From NCBI GenBank assembly GCA_963722815.1, contig CAVROM010000003.1, forward strand, positions 806,001 to 870,000: 64,000 nucleotides of DNA, written 5' to 3'. Position 1 is the first letter of the stretch. Each line of letters opens with the position of its first letter. The notes under the pieces were generated by a model. The model made no database searches. It had not been told where the DNA came from and worked only from the letters and a program-made list of their open reading frames with translations. Below are positions 7,728-16,286 of the stretch, one piece after another. The translations under genes were made by a program, and so were the position numbers. This stretch comes from DASQFQ01 sp963722815. Lineage in GTDB: Bacteria; Actinomycetota; Thermoleophilia; Solirubrobacterales; Solirubrobacteraceae.

Positions 7728-9109
7728 GACGCGACGGCGGCCGGCGCCCCCAGCGAGCGCGGCACGAAGCGCCCGTGGCCCGGGGCCGTGCGGATCTCGC
7801 CGCGGTCGTAGACCAGCGTCCCGCGGCAGTACGTCTGGCGCACGCTGCCGGTCGAGGACTCACCCTCGAACAGGTCGTAGTCCACGTTCATGTGCGAGGT
7901 GCGGGTCGAGAACTCGAACGGCGTATTCGGGTCGAAGATCACCAGGTCGGCGTCCATCCCCGGCGCGATCGTGCCCTTCTTGGCGAGGCCGAAGCGGCGC
8001 GCGATCGTGGTCGAGGTGAGGTCGACGAGCTGCGACGGCGTGATCCGCCCGCCGGCCACGCCGAGGTCCCACAGCTTCACGAGCCGGTGCTGGATCATCG
8101 CCAGGCCGTTGGGGATCTTCGAGAAGTCGTCGCGGCCGAGCGCCTTCTGCTCGCTGTTGAACGGGCAGTGGTCGGTCGAGACGCTCTCCAGCGTGCCGTT
8201 CTGCAGCGCGAGCCACAGGAGCTCCCAGTTGCGCTCCTCTCGCAGCGGCGGCGAGCAGACGTAGCGCGCGCCCTCGAAGTCCGGGCGCTCGAGGTCGTGG
8301 ATCGTGTTGGTCAGGTACTGGAGGCAGGTCTCGCCGGACACCTGCACGCCGCGCGCCTTCCCGCGCGCGATCTCGTCGGCCGCCAGCCCGCAGGTGACGT
8401 GGACGATGAAGACGCTCGCGTTCGCCAGCTCGGCGAGCCGGACGGAGCGGTGGGTCGCCTCGGCCTCGAGGATCTCCGGCCGGGTGCGGGCGTGGTAGAT
8501 CGGGTCGGTCTGGCCGGCTGCGAGCGCGCGCTCGACCAGCACGTCGATCGCCCACCCGTTCTCGCAGTGCACCATCGTCAGCGCGTTGAGGTCGCGCGTG
8601 GTCTCGAGCACCCGGAAGAACAGGTCGTCGTCGATCATCAGCACGCCCTTGTAGGCGAGGAAGACCTTGAAGCTCGCGATGCCCTGCTCGACCATCCGCG
8701 GCATGTCGGCGAAGGTGCCCTCGTCGGCCTGCGTGATCGCCACGTGGAAGCCGTAGTCGACGTGCGCGGCGCCCGCCGCGCGCTCCTGCCACTCGTCGAG
8801 CGAGGACTGCAGGCCACCGCCCTCCTGCTGGATCACGAAGTCGACGATGCACGTGGTGCCGCCGGCCGCGGCCGCGCGCGTGCCGGTGTCGTAGTCGTCG
8901 ATCGAGCGCGTCCCGCCGAACGGCATCGCCATGTGCGTGTGGTTGTCGATCAGGCCCGGGAGGACGAAGCAGCCGCTCGCGTCGACGACCTCGGCGGCGG
9001 AGTCGCCCACCTCCCCGACGGCGACGATCTCCTCGCCGTCGATCAGGACGTCGGCGACCGACGCGTGGCTGGCGGACACGACCGTGCCGCCGCGGATGAG
9101 CGTGCTCAT
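7724..9109 (-). CDS. D-hydantoinase / dihydropyrimidinase
   Basis: A 461-aa cyclic amidohydrolase. It carries the HxH metal pair in PGLIDNHTHMAMPFGG, the carboxylated lysine in ASFKVFLAYKG, the metal-site histidine in ALTMVHCENG and the late STDHCPF aspartate. It opens the ring of hydantoins or dihydropyrimidines to carbamoyl amino acids. It overlaps the LLM oxidoreductase stop by 4 nt upstream and the carbamoylase start by 4 nt downstream. The substrate range (dihydrouracil, hydantoin or another cyclic ureide) is not readable from sequence. Confidence 0.88.
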   Translation of the reverse strand: MSTLIRGGTVVSASHASVADVLIDGEEIVAVGEVGDSAAEVVDASGCFVLPGLIDNHTHMAMPFGGTRSIDDYDTGTRAAAAGGTTCIVDFVIQQEGGGLQSSLDEWQERAAGAAHVDYGFHVAITQADEGTFADMPRMVEQGIASFKVFLAYKGVLMIDDDLFFRVLETTRDLNALTMVHCENGWAIDVLVERALAAGQTDPIYHARTRPEILEAEATHRSVRLAELANASVFIVHVTCGLAADEIARGKARGVQVSGETCLQYLTNTIHDLERPDFEGARYVCSPPLREERNWELLWLALQNGTLESVSTDHCPFNSEQKALGRDDFSKIPNGLAMIQHRLVKLWDLGVAGGRITPSQLVDLTSTTIARRFGLAKKGTIAPGMDADLVIFDPNTPFEFSTRTSHMNVDYDLFEGESSTGSVRQTYCRGTLVYDRGEIRTAPGHGRFVPRSLGAPAAVAS

Positions 9110-10128
9110 GCGGTACCTCCGGTGAAGCGCGGGATGATCTCCCGGCCGTAGGTCTCGAGGGTGTGCTCCTGGCCCTCGGTCATCAGGTAGACGTTGAACT
9201 GGTCGACGCCGATCGACTCGAGCTCCTCGAGCTTCGCGGCCGCCTGCTCGGGCGTGCCGAGGACGCAGAAGCGGTCGCAGATCTCGTCGCTCACGAACGC
9301 GCCGTGCTTGGCGCCCGTGCGCGAGTGCTCGTCGTAGTCGTAGCCGGTGTCGTCGGGGACGTAGTCGGTCAGCGCGCGCGGGACGACCTCACCGCCGGCG
9401 CCGTAGCGGGCGATCAGGTCCTTGACGTGGTTGGAGACCATCGCCGGGAACCAGCGCACCTGGTCGCGGGCGAACGCGAGGTCGTCGCCGATGTGGCTCG
9501 GCGCGCAGACGATGCACTTGAGCGCGGCGGGGTCGCGCCCCGCCTCCTCGGCGGCCTTGCGAGCGGTGCTCATCGTCCACTGGATGATGTCCGGGTCGGC
9601 GAGCTGGATGATCACGCCGTCGCCGTGGCGGCCGGCGATCGCGAGCACCTTCGGGCCGTAGCCGGCGACGTGCATCTCGATCTCCGGCAGGTCGTCGCGC
9701 GCCCACCCGAGCTGGAGGTCGGTGTCGTTCCAGCGCACCTTCTCGCCGTTCATGAACGGCTTGATCATCTGCAGCGTCTCCTCGAAGCGCGCGACCGGGA
9801 CCGGCTTCTGGCCGATCACGCGGCGCGCCGAGTCGCCGCGGCCGATGCCCATGATCATGCGGCCCTCGGAGATGTCCTGGAGCGTCGCGTAGGCGCTCGC
9901 GACGACGGTGGGGTCGCGCGTGCCGGGGTTGGTGACCATGTGGCCGAGCCGCATCCGCTCGGTCGCCTGCGCGGCGAGCGCGAGGGTCGGGAACGAGTCC
10001 TGCCACAGGACGTGCGAGTCGTACGTCCAGCCGTACTCGAAGCCGTGGCGCTCCGCGAGCTGCAGCAGCTCGACGAAGCGCCCGTAGGGCGGATCCGGGA
10101 GGACGGTGACGCCGAAGCTCAGGCCCAC
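9106..10128 (-). CDS. LLM-class flavin/F420-dependent oxidoreductase
   Basis: A 340-aa luciferase-like TIM barrel. Landmarks are SFGVTVLPDPPYGRFVELLQ at the start, MRLGHMVTNPGTRDPTVVAS and GRMIMGIGRGDSARRVIG, typical of the actinobacterial subfamily usually predicted to bind F420. First gene of a three-gene operon with hydantoinase and carbamoylase, joined by 4-nt overlaps. By analogy with RutA of uracil catabolism, it may oxidise a nitrogen ring before hydrolysis; that is inference. Start at ATG 10128. A strong hairpin at 10151-10185 just upstream ends the neighbouring gene's transcript. Confidence 0.8.
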   Translation of the reverse strand: MGLSFGVTVLPDPPYGRFVELLQLAERHGFEYGWTYDSHVLWQDSFPTLALAAQATERMRLGHMVTNPGTRDPTVVASAYATLQDISEGRMIMGIGRGDSARRVIGQKPVPVARFEETLQMIKPFMNGEKVRWNDTDLQLGWARDDLPEIEMHVAGYGPKVLAIAGRHGDGVIIQLADPDIIQWTMSTARKAAEEAGRDPAALKCIVCAPSHIGDDLAFARDQVRWFPAMVSNHVKDLIARYGAGGEVVPRALTDYVPDDTGYDYDEHSRTGAKHGAFVSDEICDRFCVLGTPEQAAAKLEELESIGVDQFNVYLMTEGQEHTLETYGREIIPRFTGGTA

Positions 10129-10150
10129 CCCGGCATCACATCACGTTGGC

Positions 10151-10185
10151 CACTCGGCGTGCCGGCCCGCCCGGCACCCCGAGTG
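10151..10185 (-). terminator. 15-bp hairpin after the small secreted protein gene
   Basis: An inverted repeat with arms 10151-10165 and 10171-10185, 14 of 15 positions pairing, around the 5-nt loop CCCGC. On the minus strand it lies a few bases past the stop of the gene ending at 10192 and upstream of the LLM operon, the right place for a terminator. No long T-run follows, which is usual for GC-rich actinobacterial terminators. Confidence 0.6.
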
Positions 10186-10191
10186 CGTTTC

Positions 10192-10626
10192 CTACGCGGC
10201 AATGTGCGTGCGCGGGCGGGCTCGGCGTGCGACCGCCAGCATGGCGATCAGGAGAAAGGCTCCTCCCAGGCCGAGCGCGATCGTCGTCCACGGTGCGCCG
10301 TCGTCGCTGCCGGCAGCATGCGCCGGTTGCGGAGCCGGGGAGACCGGATCGTGGGAGGAGTAATAGGCCTCCCGGCCGTCGAGCTCGCCTGGCGTATAGC
10401 CCGGCGTGAACTGCGACGCGGTCGTCACCGGTATCCGGATGTCCTTACCCGCCCTGAGCCGGCGCAGGTCCTGTACGCGGTGGGACGACGCGTTTGCCGC
10501 GGTCGCCGCGGCGTTGCGGGCCTGCGGCGAGACGGTTTCGGCGGGTCGGGCGAGCGCCGCTGGGACGGCGAGCACGCCGACCGCGAGTGCGGCGACCAGC
10601 GCGAGGCTGCGGGTGAGGCGGGTCAT
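10192..10626 (-). CDS. Small exported protein with C-terminal membrane anchor
   Basis: A 144-aa protein with no recognised family. The N-terminus MTRLTRSLALVAALAVGVLAVPAALA is a clear Sec signal peptide with an AxA-like cleavage site near residue 26. Residues ~30-110 are polar and extracytoplasmic. A second hydrophobic helix (~TIALGLGGAFLLIAMLAVA) precedes a short basic tail, so the mature protein is probably anchored facing the cell exterior. It stands alone, 90 nt downstream of the SARP regulator gene on the same strand, and is followed by a hairpin terminator. Confidence 0.65.
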   Translation of the reverse strand: MTRLTRSLALVAALAVGVLAVPAALARPAETVSPQARNAAATAANASSHRVQDLRRLRAGKDIRIPVTTASQFTPGYTPGELDGREAYYSSHDPVSPAPQPAHAAGSDDGAPWTTIALGLGGAFLLIAMLAVARRARPRTHIAA

Positions 10627-10716
10627 GCGGGCCCTCCTGGAGTTGTGAGGTCGAGTGCGTCGACCTCGGTGGAGCGCACCCTCGCCCCACGCGCTTGCAA
10701 CGCGCGTACGGTTCGC

Positions 10717-13620
10717 TTACAGCCCGTGGCCCGCGGCATCGAGCCCCAGCTCGATGCGCTCCCGCGGGGTGAGGCGCAGTCCGGCAGCAATCGCCTGCTC
10801 CCACGTCTCCGCCTCACAGCGTTCCGCCGCCAACGCCCGCGCTTGCGCCTCTAGCCGCTGCTCGAGGTCGCCCGGCGTTGATCGCCGCGACCGCATCGCG
10901 GTGGCCGCGCCCAGCAGGCGCCCGGCTCGTGCGGCCTCACCCTCCCGCGCGGCGCGCGTCGCCAGGGCGAGCAGAACCCGCGACAGCCCGGGGGTGATGC
11001 CGCGGGCCCGGTAAGCGAGGAGCGCGTTGCGGAACTGGAGCGTGGCGTCCGCATCATCGCCGCTCTCGAGCGCGATCACGCCGGCGAGGCCGAGGGCGAG
11101 CACCGACTCGGCGCGGTCCGTCGCCCGAGCGAGGCTGCGCCCGATCAGCGCTCGGGCCTCGTCGAGCTCGCCCCGCAGCAGAGCGGTGTAGGCGAGGTCC
11201 TCCCACATGCGGGCGAGCGAGCGCAGATTGCCGCCACGCTCGAGATGGTCCGCCGCCTGCTCGGCGACCCGGCGGGCTTCCGTCCGATCGAGCTCCGTGA
11301 TCGCCAAGAGATGCAGGGCCAGGCCGAGCGTGCCGTCGTCGACAGCCTCGGCGATTCGTACTGCCTCTACGGCCGCCGTTCGGGCTGCCTCGTCGTCCTC
11401 GCGACCAAGTTGCGTGAACCCGCGGAGGATCTGACTGTGCGCCATGGCGAGCCCGTCGCCGGTGCCGCCCACCAGCGCCCATGCGCGCTCGATGGCGGCT
11501 AGGACGCGGTCGTAGTCTTCCTCTGGCCAGAGGAGGTAGGCCAGGGAGTGCCAGCCGTCTCCGCGGAGCACGGCCGGCGTCTGCTCGTCGGCGCGGTCGA
11601 GCGCCCACTCCAGCCAACCCCGGGCTTCACTCCACAGCCCGCGGTCGAACCACCACTCGTCAGTCGCCGCGATGGCCCGCAACACCGGCTCCGCCTCGCC
11701 TTCCGCGCGCGCCCAGGCCAGCATGCGCCGGAGGTTCGCCGCCTCGGCGTCGATGCGTCGGCCCGCGGCGATCTGGTCACGCCCCATGAGCTCGGGTTGG
11801 ATCGCCTCGGCGAACTCCACGAAGTAGCGGGCGTGCCGGCGCTCGGCAGCCGACGCGTCCGGGAGAGCGGCCAGGCGCTCGGCCGCGTACTCGCGGATCG
11901 GCTCGAGCATCACCAGGCGCGTCGCGCCGTCGCGACCGCGCCGTCGGGTCAGCATGCTCTTGGCGAGCAGGCCTTCGATGACGTCGAGCGAGGCACCGGC
12001 GACGCGCTCGGCGGCGTCCGGGCTGCAGCCTCCGACGAAGACCGCGAGACGTGCGAAGGCCGCTACCTCCTCCTCGTCGAGGAGCGCATGGCTCCAGTCG
12101 AGCGTTGCGCGCAACGTCTGGTGGCGCGCCGGGGCGTCACGCGGACCCGAGCCGAGGCTGGAGAGGATGCCCTCGAGCCGGCCGGCGATCTCCTCCGGCG
12201 AGAGCACGCTCGTCCGTGCGGCCGCGAGCTCGATGGCCAGCGGGAGTGCCCCGACGCGCTCGCACACGGTCGCGATCGCCGCGGCGCTGGAGACGGTGAG
12301 CGGGAACCCCGGATCGTGTGCCATCGCTTGCGTGATGAACAGCGCGGTCGCAGGTGCGGCGGCGACCGCGGCGGGCTCCGGGGACTCGGGCAGCTCGAGC
12401 GGATCGACGACATAGCGCTGCTCTCGCTGCAAGTCGAGCGCGGTGCGGCTGGTCGCCAGCAGCTTCAGCCGCGGGGCGGCGTTCAGCAGCTCGGACACGA
12501 GCGGCGTCGCCGCCAGCAGGTGCTCGAAGTTGTCGAGCACGATCAGTTGCTCGCGCGGCGCGACCAGCTGCACCAGCGTCCGTGAGGTCGGCGTCCCCGG
12601 CTCCTCCTGACCGCCCAGTGCCTCGAGCATCGCGTCGGGGACGCGGCGAGGATCCGTCACCGCGGCGAGGTCGACGAACGCCGCGCCGTCGCTGAGCCGC
12701 TCCGCCAGCCGATGGGCGGCCTCGATCGCGAGGCTCGTCTTGCCCACGCCCCCGACGCCGAGGAGCGTCACCAGCTGCGCGCCGTCGCGCTGCAGGAGCT
12801 CGACGACGTGCCCAGCGGCCTCACCGCGACCGAGCAGTGTGGAGCGTCGCGGCGGCAGATGCACGCTGCTCGCCGCGCCGTCGAGCGACGGGGACTGCTC
12901 GAGGATCTCGGCCTGCAGCAGCTTCAGTGCCGAGCTCGGCTCGAGGCCGAGCTCGTCAGCGAGATGCGCGCGCACTCGGGCGTAGGCCTCCAAGGCGTCG
13001 GCTTGCCGACCGCTGCGATACAGCGCAAGCATGAGGAGCGCGTGCAGCCGTTCCCGCACGGGATCGGCGGCCGCGAGCTGCTGGAGCTCGCCCACCACGT
13101 CCGCATGGTGCCCGGCGGCCAGATCGGCTTCCAGTCGGGTCTCGATCGCTGCGAGGCGCTCTTCTTCCAAGCGCGCGATCTCGGTGCCGGCGAACGGGGC
13201 CGCAGCGACATCGACCAACGCCGGCCCGCGCCACAGCGCGAGCGCCTCGCGGAGGACCTCCGCCGCCTGCGCGGCATCGCCGCCCTGCATCCGCTCGTGA
13301 CCTCGGGCGACCAGCCGCTCGAAGCGATCGGCGTCGAGCTCACCCTGACCAACGTGGAGGCGGTACCCGCCGCCGGTCGTCGACAGAACCTCGGCGTTGC
13401 CGAGCGCCTTGCGCAGACGCGACACGTGGACGTGGAGCGCCTTGACCGCGTCGGCGCCAGCGTCTTCACCCCACAAGCCCATCGCCAGACGCTCGGCGCT
13501 CACGGTCTCGTTCGCGTGCAGCAGCAGCACGGCCAGCAGCGCCCGGGGCTTCGGGCCGCCCAGCACCACCACGTCGCCGCCGGCGCGGACCTCGAGCGGG
13601 CCAAGGATCCCGAACTCCAT
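10717..13620 (-). CDS. SARP-type regulator: BTAD, NB-ARC-like ATPase and TPR domains
   Basis: About 967 aa from the ATG at 13620 (MEFGILGPLEVRAGG...), chosen because SARP proteins begin this way and GGACGAG precedes it; an upstream ATG at 13674 would add 18 residues. Residues ~1-90 are an OmpR-like winged helix, ~95-245 the bacterial transcriptional activation domain (BTAD), then an ATPase with Walker A LLGVGGVGKTSLAIEAA near residue 295 and LIVLDNFEHLLAATP as Walker B. The C-terminal ~450 residues are TPR-like helical repeats. Such AfsR/LuxR-like regulators activate target operons on ligand or partner binding. Neighbours give no obvious target other than the small exported protein. Confidence 0.85.
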   Translation of the reverse strand: MEFGILGPLEVRAGGDVVVLGGPKPRALLAVLLLHANETVSAERLAMGLWGEDAGADAVKALHVHVSRLRKALGNAEVLSTTGGGYRLHVGQGELDADRFERLVARGHERMQGGDAAQAAEVLREALALWRGPALVDVAAAPFAGTEIARLEEERLAAIETRLEADLAAGHHADVVGELQQLAAADPVRERLHALLMLALYRSGRQADALEAYARVRAHLADELGLEPSSALKLLQAEILEQSPSLDGAASSVHLPPRRSTLLGRGEAAGHVVELLQRDGAQLVTLLGVGGVGKTSLAIEAAHRLAERLSDGAAFVDLAAVTDPRRVPDAMLEALGGQEEPGTPTSRTLVQLVAPREQLIVLDNFEHLLAATPLVSELLNAAPRLKLLATSRTALDLQREQRYVVDPLELPESPEPAAVAAAPATALFITQAMAHDPGFPLTVSSAAAIATVCERVGALPLAIELAAARTSVLSPEEIAGRLEGILSSLGSGPRDAPARHQTLRATLDWSHALLDEEEVAAFARLAVFVGGCSPDAAERVAGASLDVIEGLLAKSMLTRRRGRDGATRLVMLEPIREYAAERLAALPDASAAERRHARYFVEFAEAIQPELMGRDQIAAGRRIDAEAANLRRMLAWARAEGEAEPVLRAIAATDEWWFDRGLWSEARGWLEWALDRADEQTPAVLRGDGWHSLAYLLWPEEDYDRVLAAIERAWALVGGTGDGLAMAHSQILRGFTQLGREDDEAARTAAVEAVRIAEAVDDGTLGLALHLLAITELDRTEARRVAEQAADHLERGGNLRSLARMWEDLAYTALLRGELDEARALIGRSLARATDRAESVLALGLAGVIALESGDDADATLQFRNALLAYRARGITPGLSRVLLALATRAAREGEAARAGRLLGAATAMRSRRSTPGDLEQRLEAQARALAAERCEAETWEQAIAAGLRLTPRERIELGLDAAGHGL

Positions 13621-14038
13621 CTCGTCCGTGAACGACCCTACTCCGCGTGCAGCGAGGGCGAAAGCGGAACGCAAGCCTCCTGCATTCAGCGGCCGCGACC
13701 GTGGCCGGCATGATCACTCAACTCACACCCGCTCTGGCCCGCACGCTGACCGGCGAGCGCGTCGCCTCGCGACCGAGATCAGATTCGTTGCGCGCTGAGG
13801 GAGCAGAGCCCCGGCGACCAGCCCGCGGCCGTCAACCTCTGCGCAAGCGCGGCGCGCTGCGCCACCTGCTCGGGCATCGGGGCTAGCGGCGGCGTCTCGC
13901 CGTTCGTCCCCGGGATGCGGCCGGACTCCGGCGGCGCGCCCGGCACGTAGTGCTCGCCGCGATGCAGGCAGGCAGGAGCGCGCGAAGTGACCTCATGGCC
14001 GCTCCAACGCTCCTGCCCGCTCAGACTTACGGTGTACC
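13621..14038. other. Intergenic stretch with weak coding debris
   Basis: This 418-base gap has no complete gene. On the plus strand an ATG at ~13710 opens MITQLTPALARTLTGERVA, which looks like a gene's N-terminus but quickly becomes low-complexity arginine-rich frame. On the minus strand a frame ending at the TGA at 13779-13781 reads GTNGETPPLAPMPEQVAQRA and similar coding-like sequence without a convincing start. It probably contains remnants of deleted genes plus the promoters of the SARP gene and the hydrolase. Confidence 0.3.
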
Positions 14039-14047
14039 GTGCCCGCG

Positions 14048-14950
14048 ATGCAGGTCAGCGTCGAAGGGATCCGGCTGCACGTCGAGGAGTCCGGCGACGG
14101 GCCGCCGTTGCTGCTCATCAACGGCATCGGCGCCCACGCGGGGATGTGGAAGCCGCTGCGCGAGGCGCTGCCCGGCCCGCGGCTGATCGCGTTCGACGCC
14201 CCCGGCACCGGGGGCTCGGCGACGCCGCCGATCCCGCTTAGCCTCGAGGCGCTCGCGCGGGTCGCCGAGGGCGTCCTCGACGAGCTCGGGGTGGAGCAGG
14301 CGGACGTGCTCGGCTACTCGTTCGGCGGCGCGGTCGCGCAGCGGCTCGCGCGGCGCGCGCCGGAGCGCGTGCGGCGGCTGGTGCTCGCCGCCACGACGCC
14401 TGGCTGGGGCGGCGTGCCGGGCTCGCTGCGCACGCTCTTGCGGATGTCGACGCCGCTGCGCTACTACTGGCGCTCGTACTACGAGTCGATCGCCGGCGAC
14501 CTGATGGGCGGGCGCCTGCGCCACGACGAGGCGTTCGTCCGCCGCCTCGGCGAGGACCGGCTCGCCAACCCGCCGGACCCGCTCGGCTACGCCTGGCAGC
14601 TGGCGGCGCTGAGCACCGACGTCGGCTCGCTGCCGTGGCTGCACCGCGTCACGCAGCCGACGCTCGTGGTGACCGGCGACGACGACCCGGTGATGCCGCT
14701 CGCCAACGCGCTGCTGCTCGCCCACAGGCTGCCCGACGCGCGGCTGCTGGTCGCTCCCGGCGAGGGGCACCTGCTGCTGCTCGACCCCGACAGCCGTGCG
14801 CTGCCGGCGATCCATCACTTCGTCTGCGACGGAGAGCGGGGCGACGCGGTCGAGGTCACCAAGCCGATGCTCGACGCCGAGCTGCGCGCGACCGACGAGC
14901 CGCACCCGCTGGCGCTGATGAGCGCGGGCGTGCGCGCGTTCTGGACGTGA
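14048..14950 (+). CDS. Alpha/beta hydrolase, intracellular PHA depolymerase-like
   Basis: A 300-aa alpha/beta hydrolase starting at ATG 14048 (an upstream GTG at 14039 adds three residues). The oxyanion region LLINGIGAHAGMW, the loop FDAPGTGGSATP, the nucleophile elbow GYSFGGAVAQ, the acid in GDDDPVMPL and GEGHLLLL supply a Ser-Asp-His triad. The LLINGIGA...FDAPGTGGS layout matches medium-chain-length PHA depolymerases of the PhaZ type, and the island downstream makes PHA, so mobilisation of stored polymer is the likely role. The stop overlaps the next GTG start by 4 nt. Confidence 0.7.
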   Translation: MQVSVEGIRLHVEESGDGPPLLLINGIGAHAGMWKPLREALPGPRLIAFDAPGTGGSATPPIPLSLEALARVAEGVLDELGVEQADVLGYSFGGAVAQRLARRAPERVRRLVLAATTPGWGGVPGSLRTLLRMSTPLRYYWRSYYESIAGDLMGGRLRHDEAFVRRLGEDRLANPPDPLGYAWQLAALSTDVGSLPWLHRVTQPTLVVTGDDDPVMPLANALLLAHRLPDARLLVAPGEGHLLLLDPDSRALPAIHHFVCDGERGDAVEVTKPMLDAELRATDEPHPLALMSAGVRAFWT

Positions 14951-15783
14951 CGTTCGGCGTCACCTCGATGACGGCGCCGCTGCGGCGCGTGCTCGTCCGC
15001 CGCCCGGCCACCGCCGGCGATTGGGTCGGGGCCGGCTGGCGCGTGCCCGACGCTGTCGCGCTCGCCGCGCAGCACGAGGCGTTCGGCACGCTGCTGGCCG
15101 AGCTGGGCGCGGAGGTCGAGATCGCGCCCGCGCTCGAGGGCCAGGTCGACGCCGTCTACATGCACGACCCGCTGCTGATGACCGCGCGCGGCGGCATCCC
15201 GCTGCGGATGCGCAAGCCGGCGCGGGTGCGGGAGCCGGAGCACGCGCGCGAGGAGCTCGAGCGGCTCGGCGTGCCGGTGCTCGGCGAGCTGCCGGAGGGC
15301 GCCTTCGCCGACGGCGGCGACCGCTTCTGGCTCGACGACGACACGATGGCGATCGGCCTCGGCTACAGGACCAACCGGGCGGGCGCAGCCGCCGTCGCGG
15401 CGATCGCCGACGAGGCGGTCGAGACGTATGACCTCCCGCACGACCAGGGCCCGGCGCATGTGCTGCACCTGCAGTCGCTGATCTCAGCGGTCACCGACGA
15501 GCTGTGCGTGGTCTTCGAGCCGCTCGCGCCGGTGCGGCTGCTCGAGAACCTGCGCGAGCGCGGGCGGCGCTGGATCGCGATCGACCGCGAGGCGTACGAC
15601 GCGATGGGCTGCAACATCCTCGCCGTCCGCCCCGGCGTGGTGGTGATGGTCGACGGCGTCGGCTCGGTGCGCCGCGCGCTCGAGCGCGAGGGCGTCGAGG
15701 TGCACGTCTACGACGGCTCGGAGCTGTCGCTCAAGGGCGACGGCGGCCCGACTTGCCTGACCGCGCCGCTGCTGCGTGCTTAG
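14947..15783 (+). CDS. Amidinotransferase / dimethylargininase superfamily protein
   Basis: A 278-aa guanidino-group-modifying (pentein fold) enzyme. The expected catalytic groups are visible: an acidic DPLLM segment (~residue 74), the histidine in GPAHVLHLQS and the C-terminal nucleophilic cysteine in GGPTCLTAPLL. Family members are dimethylarginine dimethylaminohydrolases, amidinotransferases or arginine deiminase relatives; specificity cannot be assigned. GTG start at 14947 overlapping the PHA depolymerase-like stop, so the two are coupled. It converges on the CMD gene with a 4-nt overlap. Confidence 0.72.
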   Translation: MTFGVTSMTAPLRRVLVRRPATAGDWVGAGWRVPDAVALAAQHEAFGTLLAELGAEVEIAPALEGQVDAVYMHDPLLMTARGGIPLRMRKPARVREPEHAREELERLGVPVLGELPEGAFADGGDRFWLDDDTMAIGLGYRTNRAGAAAVAAIADEAVETYDLPHDQGPAHVLHLQSLISAVTDELCVVFEPLAPVRLLENLRERGRRWIAIDREAYDAMGCNILAVRPGVVVMVDGVGSVRRALEREGVEVHVYDGSELSLKGDGGPTCLTAPLLRA

Positions 15784-16286
15784 CGGTCTTCGATCGGGAC
15801 TTCCAGCGCGTCGAGCACCCGCGGCACCATCGAGTAGAACGCCGCGGTGACGGTCAGCTCGACGCGCTGGCCCTCGTCGAAGTGCCGGCACAGCTCCTCG
15901 GTCACCGCGGGCGGCACGTCGCCGGCGACGATCGCGTCGGTGAACGCGAGCGCGGCGCGGTCGGCGGGGCTGAACGCCTCGGAGGTGCGCCACATCTCGA
16001 GCTCGGCGACCTCGTAGTCGGTCGCGCCGGCCTCGGCGGCCATGCGCCGGTGCTGGTGCCACTCGTAGGGCGAGTGGTGGAGCGTCGCGGTGCGCAGGAT
16101 CATCAGCTCGCGCAGCCGGCGCTCGGTCGTCTCGTGGCCGCGCAGCGCCCACGCGAAGTTGATCCACGCGCGCAGCAGCTCGGGCGCGTGCGCGAGCGCC
16201 TTGTACAGGTTGACCTGCTTCGCGCCGAGCTGCTCGACGTTCTCCGCGATGTCAGGCGGCAGCGGCGCGAGCGGTATGGCGGTCAC
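15780..16286 (-). CDS. Carboxymuconolactone decarboxylase/AhpD-family protein
   Basis: A 168-aa all-helical CMD-family protein. The block RELMILRTATLHHSPYEWHQH followed by AFTDAIV matches the family, with histidines in place of the CxxC pair of AhpD peroxidase-reductants, so a thiol-redox role is unlikely. Function is unknown; such genes are common beside acyl-CoA and aromatic-catabolism genes. Its start lies 35 nt inside the end of the PhaC1 gene, so it is probably the last gene of the PhaE1-PhaC1-CMD transcript. Confidence 0.72.
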   Translation of the reverse strand: MTAIPLAPLPPDIAENVEQLGAKQVNLYKALAHAPELLRAWINFAWALRGHETTERRLRELMILRTATLHHSPYEWHQHRRMAAEAGATDYEVAELEMWRTSEAFSPADRAALAFTDAIVAGDVPPAVTEELCRHFDEGQRVELTVTAAFYSMVPRVLDALEVPIEDR

